Origin: Akkermansiaceae bacterium UBA7890
Lineage (GTDB): Bacteria > Verrucomicrobiota > Verrucomicrobiia > Verrucomicrobiales > Akkermansiaceae
Assembly (NCBI GenBank): GCA_002501065.1
Contig: DLRK01000162.1
Span: 1 to 16,762 of the forward strand
Direction: 5' to 3'
Length of the DNA: 16,762 nucleotides
Below are positions 1 to 8,324 of this stretch, piece after piece. The translations under genes and the position numbers were made by a program. Below the pieces are notes generated by a model. It saw only the letters and a list, made by a program, of their open reading frames with translations. It was not told where the DNA came from and ran no database searches. Position 1 is the first letter of the stretch. Each line of letters begins with the position of its first letter.

Positions 1-1
1 T

Positions 2-1309
2 CAGCCCCTTCGAATCAACGCGGCGCCGCTGCATTACGGTCTCCGCAAACGAAACCAGCCGATCTGGGTGGAATTGACCGTTCCCCGCGATCAGGAACCG
101 GGTCGCTACCGGGGAGCGGTCACCGTTTCTTCCGCTGGCAAGGAGCTTGGGAGCGTGAAGATCGAGTTGAAGGTCTGGGATATCACGTTGCCGGAAGAGC
201 GGAAATATCCGGTCAACATCGGTCTTTGGGAAAACCACATTGCGCGGGTTCACGGTGTGAAGCTCGATAGTTCCGAGTTCAAGCGCACCTTCCGCAGGTA
301 TCTTGAATTCTTCCTCGACCAGGGTTTTGATCCGCGGACCAATCCCGGGCTCAGTGGGCGGCTGGAGAAGGGAAAGTATGTCTTGAAGTGCCAGGACCCG
401 GAACTGGAGAAACTCTTTCTCGACCGCGGCCGCAGGCGGTTTTTCATCTCTCCGGCGCCCATGGGAATTCCCCGGCCGCCACGTGGGAAAGCCTTTTCTT
501 CGACTTACAAGGCACATGTTCAAGAGCATTGCCGGCAGGTGATCGCCCACGCCAGGAAGCGAGGTTGGTACGACCGGTTGATTTTTCATGTGCCCGTCGA
601 CGAGCCGAAATCCGCCCGTGATTACCAGGCCGCGCGTCACTGGTCGGAAGCGATTCGTCCGGTGGACGCCAGGGTCGGTCTGGCGGTGACCGAGCAACCG
701 AAACCGGAGAATCCCGCCTGGGGTTCCCTGGTGGGCCACCTCAATGCCTGGATCACCCACGGGAACTATGTTTATCTTGATCCGGAGAGCATCCTCGAGC
801 GGAAGCGGGCCGGCGACCATGTGATCTGGTACATCAGTTGTGACCAGCTCTACCCGCAGCCGAACGTATTCATCGATCGAGAGGCGGCCGACATGCGAAT
901 GATTTCATGGCTCACGGCACGCTACAAGCTGGGTGGATTCCTCTACTGGACCGCCACCTACTGGAGAGAGGTGAGGGATCCCTGGATGGACGCTGCGGGC
1001 TGGAAGAGTTCCAACTGCAACTCGCCTGCTTCGGGCGAAGGTTCGCTGATCTATCCCGGCCATCTGGTCCGCGAATACACCGGCCAGGACAACGTTGAAG
1101 GCCCGGTCGGCAGCCTCCGGCTGGCGCTGTTGCGGGACGGATTTGAGGAACTCGAGTTACTGCAGGTCCTCCGCGACCTCGGGGGTGCTGAAGAGGCCGA
1201 CAAGATCGTCGGCAGCATCTGCCGCGACCTGCGCGACTTTTCCCGCGACCCCAACGCGATTGACAAGGCGAGAGATCGCGTGATTCAGGGGATCCTTAAG
1301 CGAAAGTAA
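2..1309 (+). CDS. DUF4091 glycoside-hydrolase-like protein (5' truncated)
   Basis: The reading frame is open from base 2 with no upstream stop, so the true start lies before the window; the GTG at 68 is internal. The visible ~435 residues begin with a beta-sandwich-like stretch (QPIWVELTVPRDQEPGRYRG), followed by a TIM-barrel-like middle. The C-terminal part matches DUF4091 as I know it: the acidic VPVDEP segment, the LIYPG motif near base 1050, and a closing segment around LRDGFEELELL. DUF4091 proteins are mostly uncharacterised, probably secreted glycosidase-like enzymes abundant in PVC bacteria. The GH28 gene follows on the same strand after a short gap, which fits a polysaccharide-degradation transcript. 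Family call is firm; substrate and activity are unknown. Confidence 0.85.
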   Translation, partial: QPLRINAAPLHYGLRKRNQPIWVELTVPRDQEPGRYRGAVTVSSAGKELGSVKIELKVWDITLPEERKYPVNIGLWENHIARVHGVKLDSSEFKRTFRRYLEFFLDQGFDPRTNPGLSGRLEKGKYVLKCQDPELEKLFLDRGRRRFFISPAPMGIPRPPRGKAFSSTYKAHVQEHCRQVIAHARKRGWYDRLIFHVPVDEPKSARDYQAARHWSEAIRPVDARVGLAVTEQPKPENPAWGSLVGHLNAWITHGNYVYLDPESILERKRAGDHVIWYISCDQLYPQPNVFIDREAADMRMISWLTARYKLGGFLYWTATYWREVRDPWMDAAGWKSSNCNSPASGEGSLIYPGHLVREYTGQDNVEGPVGSLRLALLRDGFEELELLQVLRDLGGAEEADKIVGSICRDLRDFSRDPNAIDKARDRVIQGILKRK

Positions 1310-1373
1310 ATTGCGCTGCTGAAACGAATTGATCGACATCTTGAGGAGATTCTGCCGACGGCAGAAGAGCAAT

Positions 1374-3062
1374 ATGACCCACCCGATACGAAGTGCGTTC
1401 GGCACGATTTATTATCTCACGTGGCCAAGGATCCCGGCAGTGGCGGGTGTGATGCTCATCGCCGTTGTGACCTGCCAACCACTCCATGGGGAGAGTCCAG
1501 GGGAGGAGAATTCAGCCAGCACGGCCAAGGCCGACGGCCAGTCTCCCACGGCTTTTCCGGTTTACAACATCAAGGACTTTGGTGCGGTTCCGGACAATAA
1601 GACCATCAACTCCAAAGCGATCCAGCGAGCGATCGATCGCGCGGCGGCCGAAGGCGGTGGCACGGTCTTCCTTCCTCCCGGCAATTATCTTTCCGGAACG
1701 ATCCGCATGCGTGATAACGTCACACTTTATCTGGAGAACGGTTGCACCCTCTGGGGGAGTACGGACCTGGGTGACTATGACCCGGAGCATCGACACCTGA
1801 TCTACGCGGTCGAGGCCAAAAATGTCGTGATCCGGGGCCAGGGCGCAATCAATGGAAATGGTCCCCGGTTTTGGGACAACGGCAGGCTCGAGCGGTGGCT
1901 CAACGGTGAGATCCCGCTTCCCAGAACAGGCGACATGCTGCGTTTCGATCGCTGTCGAAACGTGGTGCTGGAGAACATCGACGTGAACTACGGGGCCTTC
2001 TGGAATATCGGCCTGGGGCGTTGCGATCGCGTTACGATTCGTGCCGTGACCATGAGAAATGGCGTCTACGAAAAAGACGGTCCCAATACCGATGGCATCA
2101 ATCTGTGGGATTGCACCAGGGTTCAAATCTCGGACTGCGATATCATCACCGGGGACGACTGCATCGTCGTGCTCGGCAAGAGTCGCGACGTGACGATCAC
2201 CAATTGCAAACTCCAGACGTCGGAGACCGCGTTGATGATCTCGGGAGTCCGGAATCTCACCTTCTCCAACAGCACGATCCATGATTCCGGATGTGGAATC
2301 GGATTTCGAGTCTGGACCGACATCGTCGTCGACGGAGTGATGATTAACAACGTGGTCATGTCCGTCTCCGAGAAATTCAAAGGCGGGGGCACGGCCATCT
2401 ACATGTGGTCCTTCCCGTTGTATGTCGAAAAGGCAGTCCCCAAAGACACTCCTCTGCCACCGCCGGGGGTTCTGAAAAACGTGACGATCTCAAACGTCAC
2501 GGCCTCGGCCAACGGACTCGTTTGTGTGAACGGGGCCGAGAAAGGCTATGTCGAAGGGCTGACGCTGGAGAACATCAAGCTCCTGATGTACGGCGGGAAA
2601 ACATGTCGCTTCAATGAGAACCCGCCTTACCCTTTTCCAATTTATGGGTTTCATGGCACCAGCCCCTATTCGCTCTTCTTTCGCCATGTGACGGACCTGA
2701 ATCTTCGCAACGTGCAGGTCAAATGGAACACCCCGGAGAAGCAGGATTGGGGCGCGGCGCTTCGGTGCTGGAAGGTGAACGATCTCGAAATCGACGGTTT
2801 CCGTGGTCGGCAGTCTCTCTCCTCGGCTGCCCCGGCGATCGGTCTCAAGCAGGTCGAGGGCGCCTTCATCCACAACTGCCGCGCCGTGAAAGGCACCGGA
2901 ACGTTCTTGGATTTGAGCAAAGACGTTCGTGACGTGACGTTTATCAACAATGATTTAAGCCGCGCCAAGCGAGTCTACCGTGTTGCCCCGGGTGCCAGCG
3001 TCGACCAGGTCTACGAGCGTTACAACCGTCTGCCGAGAGCGAGCGGTGGGGCGGGGGAGTAG
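1374..3062 (+). CDS. Secreted glycoside hydrolase family 28 (polygalacturonase-like)
   Basis: GH28 enzymes are right-handed parallel beta-helix proteins that hydrolyse pectin-type polygalacturonan or rhamnogalacturonan. I start at ATG 1374 because it leads straight into a signal-like N-terminus (PAVAGVMLIAVVTC) and has GAAGAG just upstream; a TTG at 1329 would add 15 residues. This gives 562 residues. The mature part opens with the usual KDFGAVPDNKT segment. The family active-site motifs NTDG (residues 238-241) and GDDC (D261, D262) are present. The third family motif, GHG, is not: the matching stretch reads TSETALMISGVRN, as in some bacterial GH28 branches. Repeated 'NVTISNVT'-like strands fit the beta-helix. 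It lies 64 bases after the DUF4091 stop, so the two are probably cotranscribed. The exact polymer is not determinable. Confidence 0.9.
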   Translation: MTHPIRSAFGTIYYLTWPRIPAVAGVMLIAVVTCQPLHGESPGEENSASTAKADGQSPTAFPVYNIKDFGAVPDNKTINSKAIQRAIDRAAAEGGGTVFLPPGNYLSGTIRMRDNVTLYLENGCTLWGSTDLGDYDPEHRHLIYAVEAKNVVIRGQGAINGNGPRFWDNGRLERWLNGEIPLPRTGDMLRFDRCRNVVLENIDVNYGAFWNIGLGRCDRVTIRAVTMRNGVYEKDGPNTDGINLWDCTRVQISDCDIITGDDCIVVLGKSRDVTITNCKLQTSETALMISGVRNLTFSNSTIHDSGCGIGFRVWTDIVVDGVMINNVVMSVSEKFKGGGTAIYMWSFPLYVEKAVPKDTPLPPPGVLKNVTISNVTASANGLVCVNGAEKGYVEGLTLENIKLLMYGGKTCRFNENPPYPFPIYGFHGTSPYSLFFRHVTDLNLRNVQVKWNTPEKQDWGAALRCWKVNDLEIDGFRGRQSLSSAAPAIGLKQVEGAFIHNCRAVKGTGTFLDLSKDVRDVTFINNDLSRAKRVYRVAPGASVDQVYERYNRLPRASGGAGE

Positions 3063-3082
3063 TTATGGGTGCGGGGAGAAGA

Positions 3083-3190
3083 ACCGCTTGCCGACACGAC
3101 CAGTGACCATGTTGTCGTGGAGCTGCCTGATGGCGAAATGGTTTCCGCCCCGACTGAACCGGTTTCCCGTTCCGTAACCCGGCAAGCGGT
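3083..3190. repeat. 11-bp perfect inverted repeat in convergent gap
   Basis: ACCGCTTGCCG (3083-3093) is the exact reverse complement of CGGCAAGCGGT (3180-3190), with an 86-base interior. The interior holds a smaller hairpin, CACGAC (3096-3101) with GTCGTG (3114-3119), and the palindrome AACCGGTT near 3168. The repeat sits between two converging transcripts (GH28 and the propeller gene), so RNA structure with a termination or stabilising role is possible. No U-tract follows either arm, so I do not call an intrinsic terminator. A tiny mobile-element remnant is an alternative. Confidence 0.45.
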
Positions 3191-3296
3191 GCCTGACTGC
3201 CAGGGATTTCCTTTTTGGAGCTGGCCTGGATAGCGATCCGGGAGGCGGGTGCCGCGACCGTTCATCTTCCGGGGGCGCACTGTTTTCTCCGGTCAG

Positions 3297-4235
3297 TTAG
3301 CGATACGATCTGCCACCGGTCTCCGATTCGTCGAGGACCTGCATGTTTGACATTGCAGTGAAGTTCTTCCAGTCGTTGAACTTCCAGATGATCTTCTTCT
3401 CCGGCGTCAGCTCGAGGAGCTGTGACGTGGGCGCCTTGCCGACGTGCCCGGCCCAGTTGGCGACGACGGTGTTGCCGTTGGCCAGGCGCTGGATGCCGGC
3501 GGCGAAATGGAATGGTTCCCCGGGAAGATCCTCGTTGGTCACTTTCCAGACCACCGAATCGTCCGGCGCCACCTCGATGACCTGTTTGCCGTAGCCGCCG
3601 CCGATGAGAATATTACCGTTGGCCAGAGCGACCACGTGGAACGGCCCGTGGATGCCGGTAATGGTGCGCACCACCTTGCCGGTGGCGTCAAGCTCGCAGA
3701 CCTTGTTCTCCGAAAGGTAGGGCAGCAGGTAGGTGCCCTTCGGCGTCTTGCGCGCCACCCTGAACTGGCCGTGCACGTTCCTGGTCGTCGTTGGAATCTC
3801 AATCTCGACGATCATCTTTTTGGTTTTGGTGTTGAACTCCCGCAGCATCGGCGGAGTTCCGTTGCAGAGGATCAGTACGCCGGAGTCCGGCAGCGGCTGA
3901 CAGGTGAAGATCTCGGTGCCTTTCGGCGCCTTGAATTCCCAGACAACGCGTTTGTCGAGGGTGATCTCGGCAGCGCCGCGGGCGTTGCAATAGACAACGT
4001 TGCCGTTGGCGCGCTGGGCCAGGTCGCAGACCGGACCGCTGACCGCATATGACCACTCGACCCTGCCCCTGGCGTCGAGCAGATAAACGTAGCCCAGCTC
4101 GGTACCGCCGAGCAACAGCCGGTGCCCGGTGACCGTGGACGCCGTGCGCGGCGTCGCCGGTGGCGTCGGTTTTCCGCTGATCGCCGGGTTGGATGCACAC
4201 AGCAGGATTGTGACGAACAGTGCGTAATATTTCAT
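3297..4235 (-). CDS. Secreted beta-propeller (PQQ/arylsulfotransferase-like repeats)
   Basis: This is a 312-residue protein starting at ATG 4235, with the Shine-Dalgarno-like AAGGA eight bases upstream; an in-frame TTG at 4256 is a weaker choice. Residues 1-22 form a signal peptide (MKYYALFVTILLCASNPAIS). The rest is a run of propeller-type repeats: YVYLLDARGRVEWSY, ITLDKRVVWEF, VCELDATGKVVRTI, VIEVAPDDSVVWKV and LLELTPEKKIIWKF, each a strand pair ending in an aromatic. This resembles PQQ-like/arylsulfotransferase-type propellers common in planctomycetes. No catalytic residues can be assigned, so it may bind a ligand or scaffold rather than catalyse. It is the last gene of the minus-strand unit, 34 bases after the HzsA-related gene, and is probably exported with it. 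The C-terminus (ETGGRSYR) seems short for the family. Confidence 0.75.
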   Translation of the reverse strand: MKYYALFVTILLCASNPAISGKPTPPATPRTASTVTGHRLLLGGTELGYVYLLDARGRVEWSYAVSGPVCDLAQRANGNVVYCNARGAAEITLDKRVVWEFKAPKGTEIFTCQPLPDSGVLILCNGTPPMLREFNTKTKKMIVEIEIPTTTRNVHGQFRVARKTPKGTYLLPYLSENKVCELDATGKVVRTITGIHGPFHVVALANGNILIGGGYGKQVIEVAPDDSVVWKVTNEDLPGEPFHFAAGIQRLANGNTVVANWAGHVGKAPTSQLLELTPEKKIIWKFNDWKNFTAMSNMQVLDESETGGRSYR

Positions 4236-4243
4236 TTCCTGAT

Positions 4244-4248
4244 TCCTT
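4244..4248 (-). promoter_or_regulatory. Ribosome binding site of the propeller gene
   Basis: On the minus strand AAGGA lies eight bases before ATG 4235 inside GAAAAGGAATCAGGAA. This spacing decides for ATG 4235 over the TTG at 4256, which lies upstream of this site and could not use it. Confidence 0.6.
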
Positions 4249-4269
4249 TTCTTCAAATGCCCGCCGCTT

Positions 4270-7206
4270 CTACTGCAACGCCGTCACCCAGATTTCGCTG
4301 AGCACGGCATTGGCGCCGCCTTCGCGCTGAATCGCGATGGTGACTCCTTCGTCGTTGACCGGCAGGTCAAGCGATACGTGACCAGGCATTTTCCTTGATT
4401 CGTGGTAACTGGGCAGCGCGGTGGGGGCCAGCAGCCTGGTGCGCTTGCCCTTGGCGTTGACCAGCCAGATGCTCTGCTTGCGGTCAGCGGTATTGTAATC
4501 CCACCAGGTCATATCCAGCGTGTACTTCTTTCCGAGGCTCAACCCTTTCAGCGCAAAGGTGACCTGATTTTCGTCAAAACAGATGTCCGCCTGCGTGGCG
4601 AGCAGTCCATCCACTTCTTTGGCCGGGCAGTAGTTCCACCCCCTGCCACGGGTCTGCGTGATGCTGACCTCGTCTCCGCCGGAGTTCAGCTGCACACCGC
4701 AGTCAAGGTAGGCGACCACCCGGCCCGCGTGGCTCAGTGCCTTCCTGCGCTCGCTGATTCGCCGGTCGTCAGTGGGAGTTGCTTGGCGCAGCGTTGAAAG
4801 CGTCCCGCGCCCCGGGACCCCCTGCTGCCTGCCGATGACAATCTCGTCCCAGCCACCGTAATACGGGGCGTTGCAGTCGATCCACGCCGCCAGAGCCCGC
4901 CAGTCGGCCAGGGCCAGATTGACGTCATGGTGGCCGGTTTTCAGCAGCAGCATCAGCTTGCTCTGGAGAGATCCAGTGGCCCGCGGCGCCAGCGGCAGTT
5001 TTTCACCCTGATAGCTACCCACTCGAATATAACTCACGTAAGGCAGTAGCTTGAGGTAGGAGTCGGACACATGATGCTGCGGTCCCGCGTCTCTATCAAA
5101 GCCTGCTGGTGCCACCACCATCCTGCCGCCACGCAGATTGAAGCTCTTCCGGGGGCCTTTGGTGCCATCGTGACAGTGGACGCAGTTCTGCCTGAGAACC
5201 GGTTGCACGACGCTTTCAAATCCCAGCCTGTCCGCGCCCCATGGCGGGGCTTCGATTGTCGAGGCTACGCGCTGCAGTGCCAGTGGTGGAGTATCCCGTT
5301 TTCCAAGCGTCGATCCATAGGGTTCATGACAGCCGATGCAGCTGGTGACTTCCCCCCGCTTGACGCTCATGAAATTTCGCATGCGCCGGATTTCCAGGTA
5401 ATCCTTGTCCAGTGCCTCGAAGAAAATCTGCCTGTCGGCCGGCACCTGAAAATGGACTGAGCCATCCGCCTCCACCGGCACGGTGCCCAGCACCGAGCGC
5501 ATGTCCCACCCGCTGTTCATTCCCACGTCCACCCGCTGCGGCGTGGTGTGGACGACCTTCGATTTGGTTTCCAGAACGCGGAGGTACTTGATGGTGCCCC
5601 GCGCCACGCCCTCAAGTCCCTGGTAGATGTTCTCGACGATCAGCGTTCCGGTATCCTTGGTGTTGTCGACTGTGCTCGGCAGAGCCAGAGGCCGCTTGCG
5701 GTTGCGCAGGGGGATCGGTGAATAACAGGAAGTGCCGGTGGCGCGGTAGATCAGGTCACGGTTGCCGTGTACGTCCTGCAGGTAGAGCGCGTAACCTGCC
5801 GCCGCGTTGTGGTTCCTGTCAAAGGCATAGGTAACCAAGAAGTGGTTCTCCGACAGCGGATACGGTGAACTGTACCAACCGTGAGCGGAATTGACGTTAC
5901 TCATGTTGCGATGTTCCTTGCCGCCAGTCTCATTGTAGATCCTGCCGTTCATCTCCGGATAGCCGAGTTCAGGTGTGACGTTCAGCATCGAATCCGGACC
6001 GCCCCGGTTCTTGGTTAAATCGACGATCACGATGGGACCGACCCCGGCGTTGTGATGTGCGGCACCGGTGGCGATGACCTTGCTGCTGTCGGGGATCTGT
6101 CGCGCTTCAAAGAAGGTGATCGGACCCTGGGAGAATTGATAGTGATCCCCGTAGGCGAGCTGGGCGCGTGTGCCATCGGGGTTCACCGCCCACAGCTGCT
6201 GGATGACGTTGTAGCCTTTCATCATGTAATCCCAGCGCGTGTACATGATGCGCCCGTCTTCCATGATGCTGGGGTAGAATTCACCTTCCTTCGGCTCGGT
6301 GATCTGGCGGACTTCGCCGCCCTCGCGATTCATGCTGTAAATTCCGCAGGCCAACGCCCAGTCGCCGCACTGCACGAGACGACCGGCGCGCGAGGAGGTA
6401 AAGGCGATGCGACCGTCCGGCAGGTAGCACGGTTCCGTGTCCTCGGTGTCGGGACTTGTGGTCAGGCGACGCGGGGCGCCGCCGGCGACGTCCACTTCGT
6501 AGATATCATACATCACGCAGCGGCCGCCGCGCTGCCCCGGCACGCCGAGGTGATAGGTCATGTCTCCGGTTTTTCGGGGTGCGGCGAATGGAAAGACCAC
6601 GCGCTTGCCGTCAAACGACAGGTCTGGCCGGCCGATCCCGCCTCTGGTAAACTCGCCGGAGAGCAGTTCGCGCACCTCGCCACCGGGATGCAGTCCTTTG
6701 AGAATACTGAGCGTGGCGCCTGGGGTCTGCGCTTCGCCGACGCGGTGGGCGCACTGATGCCCGTAGCTCGGCCAGTGACGTTTGACAAAGAGCAGTTCGT
6801 CGAAGTCCAGGCGCGGGTTGCTGAAGGCCAGGGTGCGAGTTGCCCAGCGGGCCTGCAGGTAGAGCTGCAGCCAGGCCTCGCCGGGCGTTGTGCCGACCCT
6901 GGTCAGGGCCTGCTGTTGCTGGATGATGGCCGCTAAGGCCGTCTCCGCGGTCGCTGCCGCAGTGGTCGCGCCGAGCTTGCGCATATCCGCGATCATCAGT
7001 GCGCTGCGCTCCAGGGCCGCAGCGAGAGCCTGCGGCGTGTCCGCACGTTGCTGGCGTGTCACCTGTTCCTGTCGCTGCCAGTCGGCTTCGATCGTTGCTC
7101 TCGTGGGATCACTCAGGGCCGCAGCCTGCGACTGCAGCAGGAGGCAGAGAGAAAGACTGAACAGGGAGATACAAGGTGTTTTTGTTTTCGTGGTCCATGT
7201 TTTCAC
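4270..7206 (-). CDS. HzsA-related secreted di-haem propeller protein
   Basis: This 978-residue protein resembles the alpha subunit of anammox hydrazine synthase (HzsA) and the large set of HzsA-related PVC proteins of unknown function. Order: signal peptide (SLFSLSLCLLLQSQAAA); helical, Gln/Ala-rich segment to about residue 130; PD40/TolB-type propeller repeats from about 190 (PDLSFDGKRVVF, CYLPDGRIAFTSSRAG, SIMEDGRIMYTRW); an HZS-alpha middle-domain-like segment (LGTVPVEADGSVHFQVPAD) ending in haem motif CIGCH (623-627); a second haem motif CVHCH (675-679); and a galactose-binding/malectin-like C-terminus from about 830. The GTG start at 7206 is preferred because GGAG stands seven bases upstream and the signal peptide follows directly. 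Haem attachment to both CxxCH sites would occur outside the cytoplasm. Nothing here points to anammox, and no HzsB or HzsC partner is present. Role inferred: extracytoplasmic electron transfer or oxidation of a carbohydrate-derived substrate. Confidence 0.85.
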   Translation of the reverse strand: MKTWTTKTKTPCISLFSLSLCLLLQSQAAALSDPTRATIEADWQRQEQVTRQQRADTPQALAAALERSALMIADMRKLGATTAAATAETALAAIIQQQQALTRVGTTPGEAWLQLYLQARWATRTLAFSNPRLDFDELLFVKRHWPSYGHQCAHRVGEAQTPGATLSILKGLHPGGEVRELLSGEFTRGGIGRPDLSFDGKRVVFPFAAPRKTGDMTYHLGVPGQRGGRCVMYDIYEVDVAGGAPRRLTTSPDTEDTEPCYLPDGRIAFTSSRAGRLVQCGDWALACGIYSMNREGGEVRQITEPKEGEFYPSIMEDGRIMYTRWDYMMKGYNVIQQLWAVNPDGTRAQLAYGDHYQFSQGPITFFEARQIPDSSKVIATGAAHHNAGVGPIVIVDLTKNRGGPDSMLNVTPELGYPEMNGRIYNETGGKEHRNMSNVNSAHGWYSSPYPLSENHFLVTYAFDRNHNAAAGYALYLQDVHGNRDLIYRATGTSCYSPIPLRNRKRPLALPSTVDNTKDTGTLIVENIYQGLEGVARGTIKYLRVLETKSKVVHTTPQRVDVGMNSGWDMRSVLGTVPVEADGSVHFQVPADRQIFFEALDKDYLEIRRMRNFMSVKRGEVTSCIGCHEPYGSTLGKRDTPPLALQRVASTIEAPPWGADRLGFESVVQPVLRQNCVHCHDGTKGPRKSFNLRGGRMVVAPAGFDRDAGPQHHVSDSYLKLLPYVSYIRVGSYQGEKLPLAPRATGSLQSKLMLLLKTGHHDVNLALADWRALAAWIDCNAPYYGGWDEIVIGRQQGVPGRGTLSTLRQATPTDDRRISERRKALSHAGRVVAYLDCGVQLNSGGDEVSITQTRGRGWNYCPAKEVDGLLATQADICFDENQVTFALKGLSLGKKYTLDMTWWDYNTADRKQSIWLVNAKGKRTRLLAPTALPSYHESRKMPGHVSLDLPVNDEGVTIAIQREGGANAVLSEIWVTALQ

Positions 7207-7213
7207 GATGTTG

Positions 7214-7217
7214 CTCC
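7214..7217 (-). promoter_or_regulatory. Ribosome binding site of the HzsA-related gene
   Basis: GGAG on the minus strand is seven bases before GTG 7206 (GGAGCAACATCGTG). It supports a GTG start over the in-frame codon at 7308, which would put ~34 non-signal residues ahead of the signal peptide. Confidence 0.65.
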
Positions 7218-7289
7218 GGGCAGCTGTCCGGAGTCTTTCCGGCCGACCGGGCAACAGGTTGTGCTGAATTATCAGTAGTGGCCGCATTG

Positions 7290-7457
7290 CTACCTGGGGC
7301 TGAACCACGTCGTCGGCCAGTGTTTCCGGTCAACTTCGGATGCGTCAATCTCGTCTTTGCTCAGATCAGAATCCGCCGGAATAACGCCATGACGTTTCTT
7401 CTCTCGCAGGAACTCGGCCCGCGGCTTGAACCCGGCCATATCGAAACGCTTTCTCAC
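7290..7457 (-). CDS. Small 55-residue protein overlapping the isomerase stop
   Basis: A short frame starts at GTG 7457-7455, which overlaps the isomerase stop as GTGA, the usual layout for translational coupling, and ends at TAG 7290. An internal ATG at 7439 would give 49 residues. The product is highly charged and soluble-looking: it begins MRKRFDMAGFKPRAEFLREK and ends KHWPTTWFSPR. There is no signal peptide, membrane segment or cysteine. The pattern R-AEFLRE-KR-GV-PAD…D..YW..W recalls a C-terminal tail I associate with larger secreted PVC proteins, but I cannot verify this. It lies 83 bases before the HzsA-related start and would be in the same transcript. It could be a genuine small protein, or a leftover tail of a lost larger gene. 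Function unknown. Confidence 0.5.
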   Translation of the reverse strand: MRKRFDMAGFKPRAEFLREKKRHGVIPADSDLSKDEIDASEVDRKHWPTTWFSPR

Positions 7458-8281
7458 TCGATGAGCTTACGCAGGTACTCGATCGACCGACCTGCCTGTT
7501 CCACCGTGCCGCACTCGACCGAGAAGGCGATGTCGCGATCGAGGCCGCGGCAGATCTCGATGACCCGCTCCCAGTCGATCACACCGTCGCCGCAGGCGCA
7601 ACCCACCGGGGTGCCGGTGACCTTTCCGCGCTCGCTGCCGGACTGTTCCGCCGAGATGTCCTTGGCGTGGAGATGCACGAGTCTGTCTTTAACGGACTGG
7701 AGCCACTCAAGCGGATCGTGTCCGCAGAGGTAGGCATTGCCGGTGTCATAGTTGATGCCGATCGCGCGGCTGGTTACCAGGGAGTGAATGCGATCGAGGC
7801 CCTCGGGAGTCTTGCTGTATTGCTGGTGGGGTTCGATCCCGATCAGGATGTCGCGGGGTTCGGCAAAGAAGGCGGCTTCCTGGAGGCTGTAGCGCATGAG
7901 AATGTGGTCTTCCTCCTCGGTGGTCCACGCCGGTTTCGGACCCTCGTCGGTATTGACCACCGGGGCCCCGCACTCCGCCGCGAACCGAATGGCCTGTTTG
8001 AGGTATTCGACCGCGATCTCGGGTTTGCAGAGGGGCGTGTGGGATGAGAGGCCGGAGAGCCTGATCCCGGCCTCCTCGCATGCCCGCTTGATGCGAAGTG
8101 GATCGTCGAGCATCGAGACGCTGTGGAAGTAGCCGGCCTCGCTGAGGAGTTCCCGTCCCCAGTGCACCATCGGTTCCACGTGGGTGTAACCGAGTTCGGC
8201 GGCCTTCTTCACGCCCCACTCGAAGCTCTTGTCCTCATGGCGCACGAATTCCATGTTAACGCCTAGATGTATTGTATTCAT
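7454..8281 (-). CDS. Sugar phosphate isomerase/epimerase-like TIM-barrel protein
   Basis: This 275-residue protein belongs to the xylose-isomerase-like TIM-barrel (AP-endonuclease 2) superfamily, whose members isomerise, epimerise or dehydrate sugars and polyols using a divalent metal. Candidate metal and catalytic residues are E150 and H152 (IGIEPH), D179 (NYDTGNA), H203/H205 (HLHAKD) and E256 (SVECGT), at the usual strand ends. An atypical CACGDG (228-233) stands where many members have a plain VGxGxxDW loop. No signal peptide, so cytoplasmic. I start at ATG 8281 because the conserved barrel begins there (MNTIHLGVNM); an upstream extension to 8371 lacks family character. It lies 43 bases after the UroD-like gene and overlaps the next small gene by four bases, so cotranscription is likely. 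Exact substrate unknown. Confidence 0.85.
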   Translation of the reverse strand: MNTIHLGVNMEFVRHEDKSFEWGVKKAAELGYTHVEPMVHWGRELLSEAGYFHSVSMLDDPLRIKRACEEAGIRLSGLSSHTPLCKPEIAVEYLKQAIRFAAECGAPVVNTDEGPKPAWTTEEEDHILMRYSLQEAAFFAEPRDILIGIEPHQQYSKTPEGLDRIHSLVTSRAIGINYDTGNAYLCGHDPLEWLQSVKDRLVHLHAKDISAEQSGSERGKVTGTPVGCACGDGVIDWERVIEICRGLDRDIAFSVECGTVEQAGRSIEYLRKLIE

Positions 8282-8324
8282 GTGATGCTGGATCGGATGG
8301 ATTGATGGTGATTCGGTCGTCGGG

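Noticed and set aside
3020..3280. Minus-strand 86-codon frame downstream of the propeller gene
   Set aside because: It overlaps the GH28 3' end, is Arg/Ser/Thr/Gly-rich without motifs, and has no ribosome site.
6052..6936. 294-codon plus-strand frame opposite the HzsA-related gene
   Set aside because: No family resemblance; the minus strand shows continuous propeller repeats over the same bases.
7109..7348. Overlapping minus-strand frame with an ATG (MDHENKNTLYLP) near the start of the HzsA-related gene
   Set aside because: It ends after about 30 codons and lacks a continuing domain, while the GTG 7206 frame has a ribosome site and a signal peptide.
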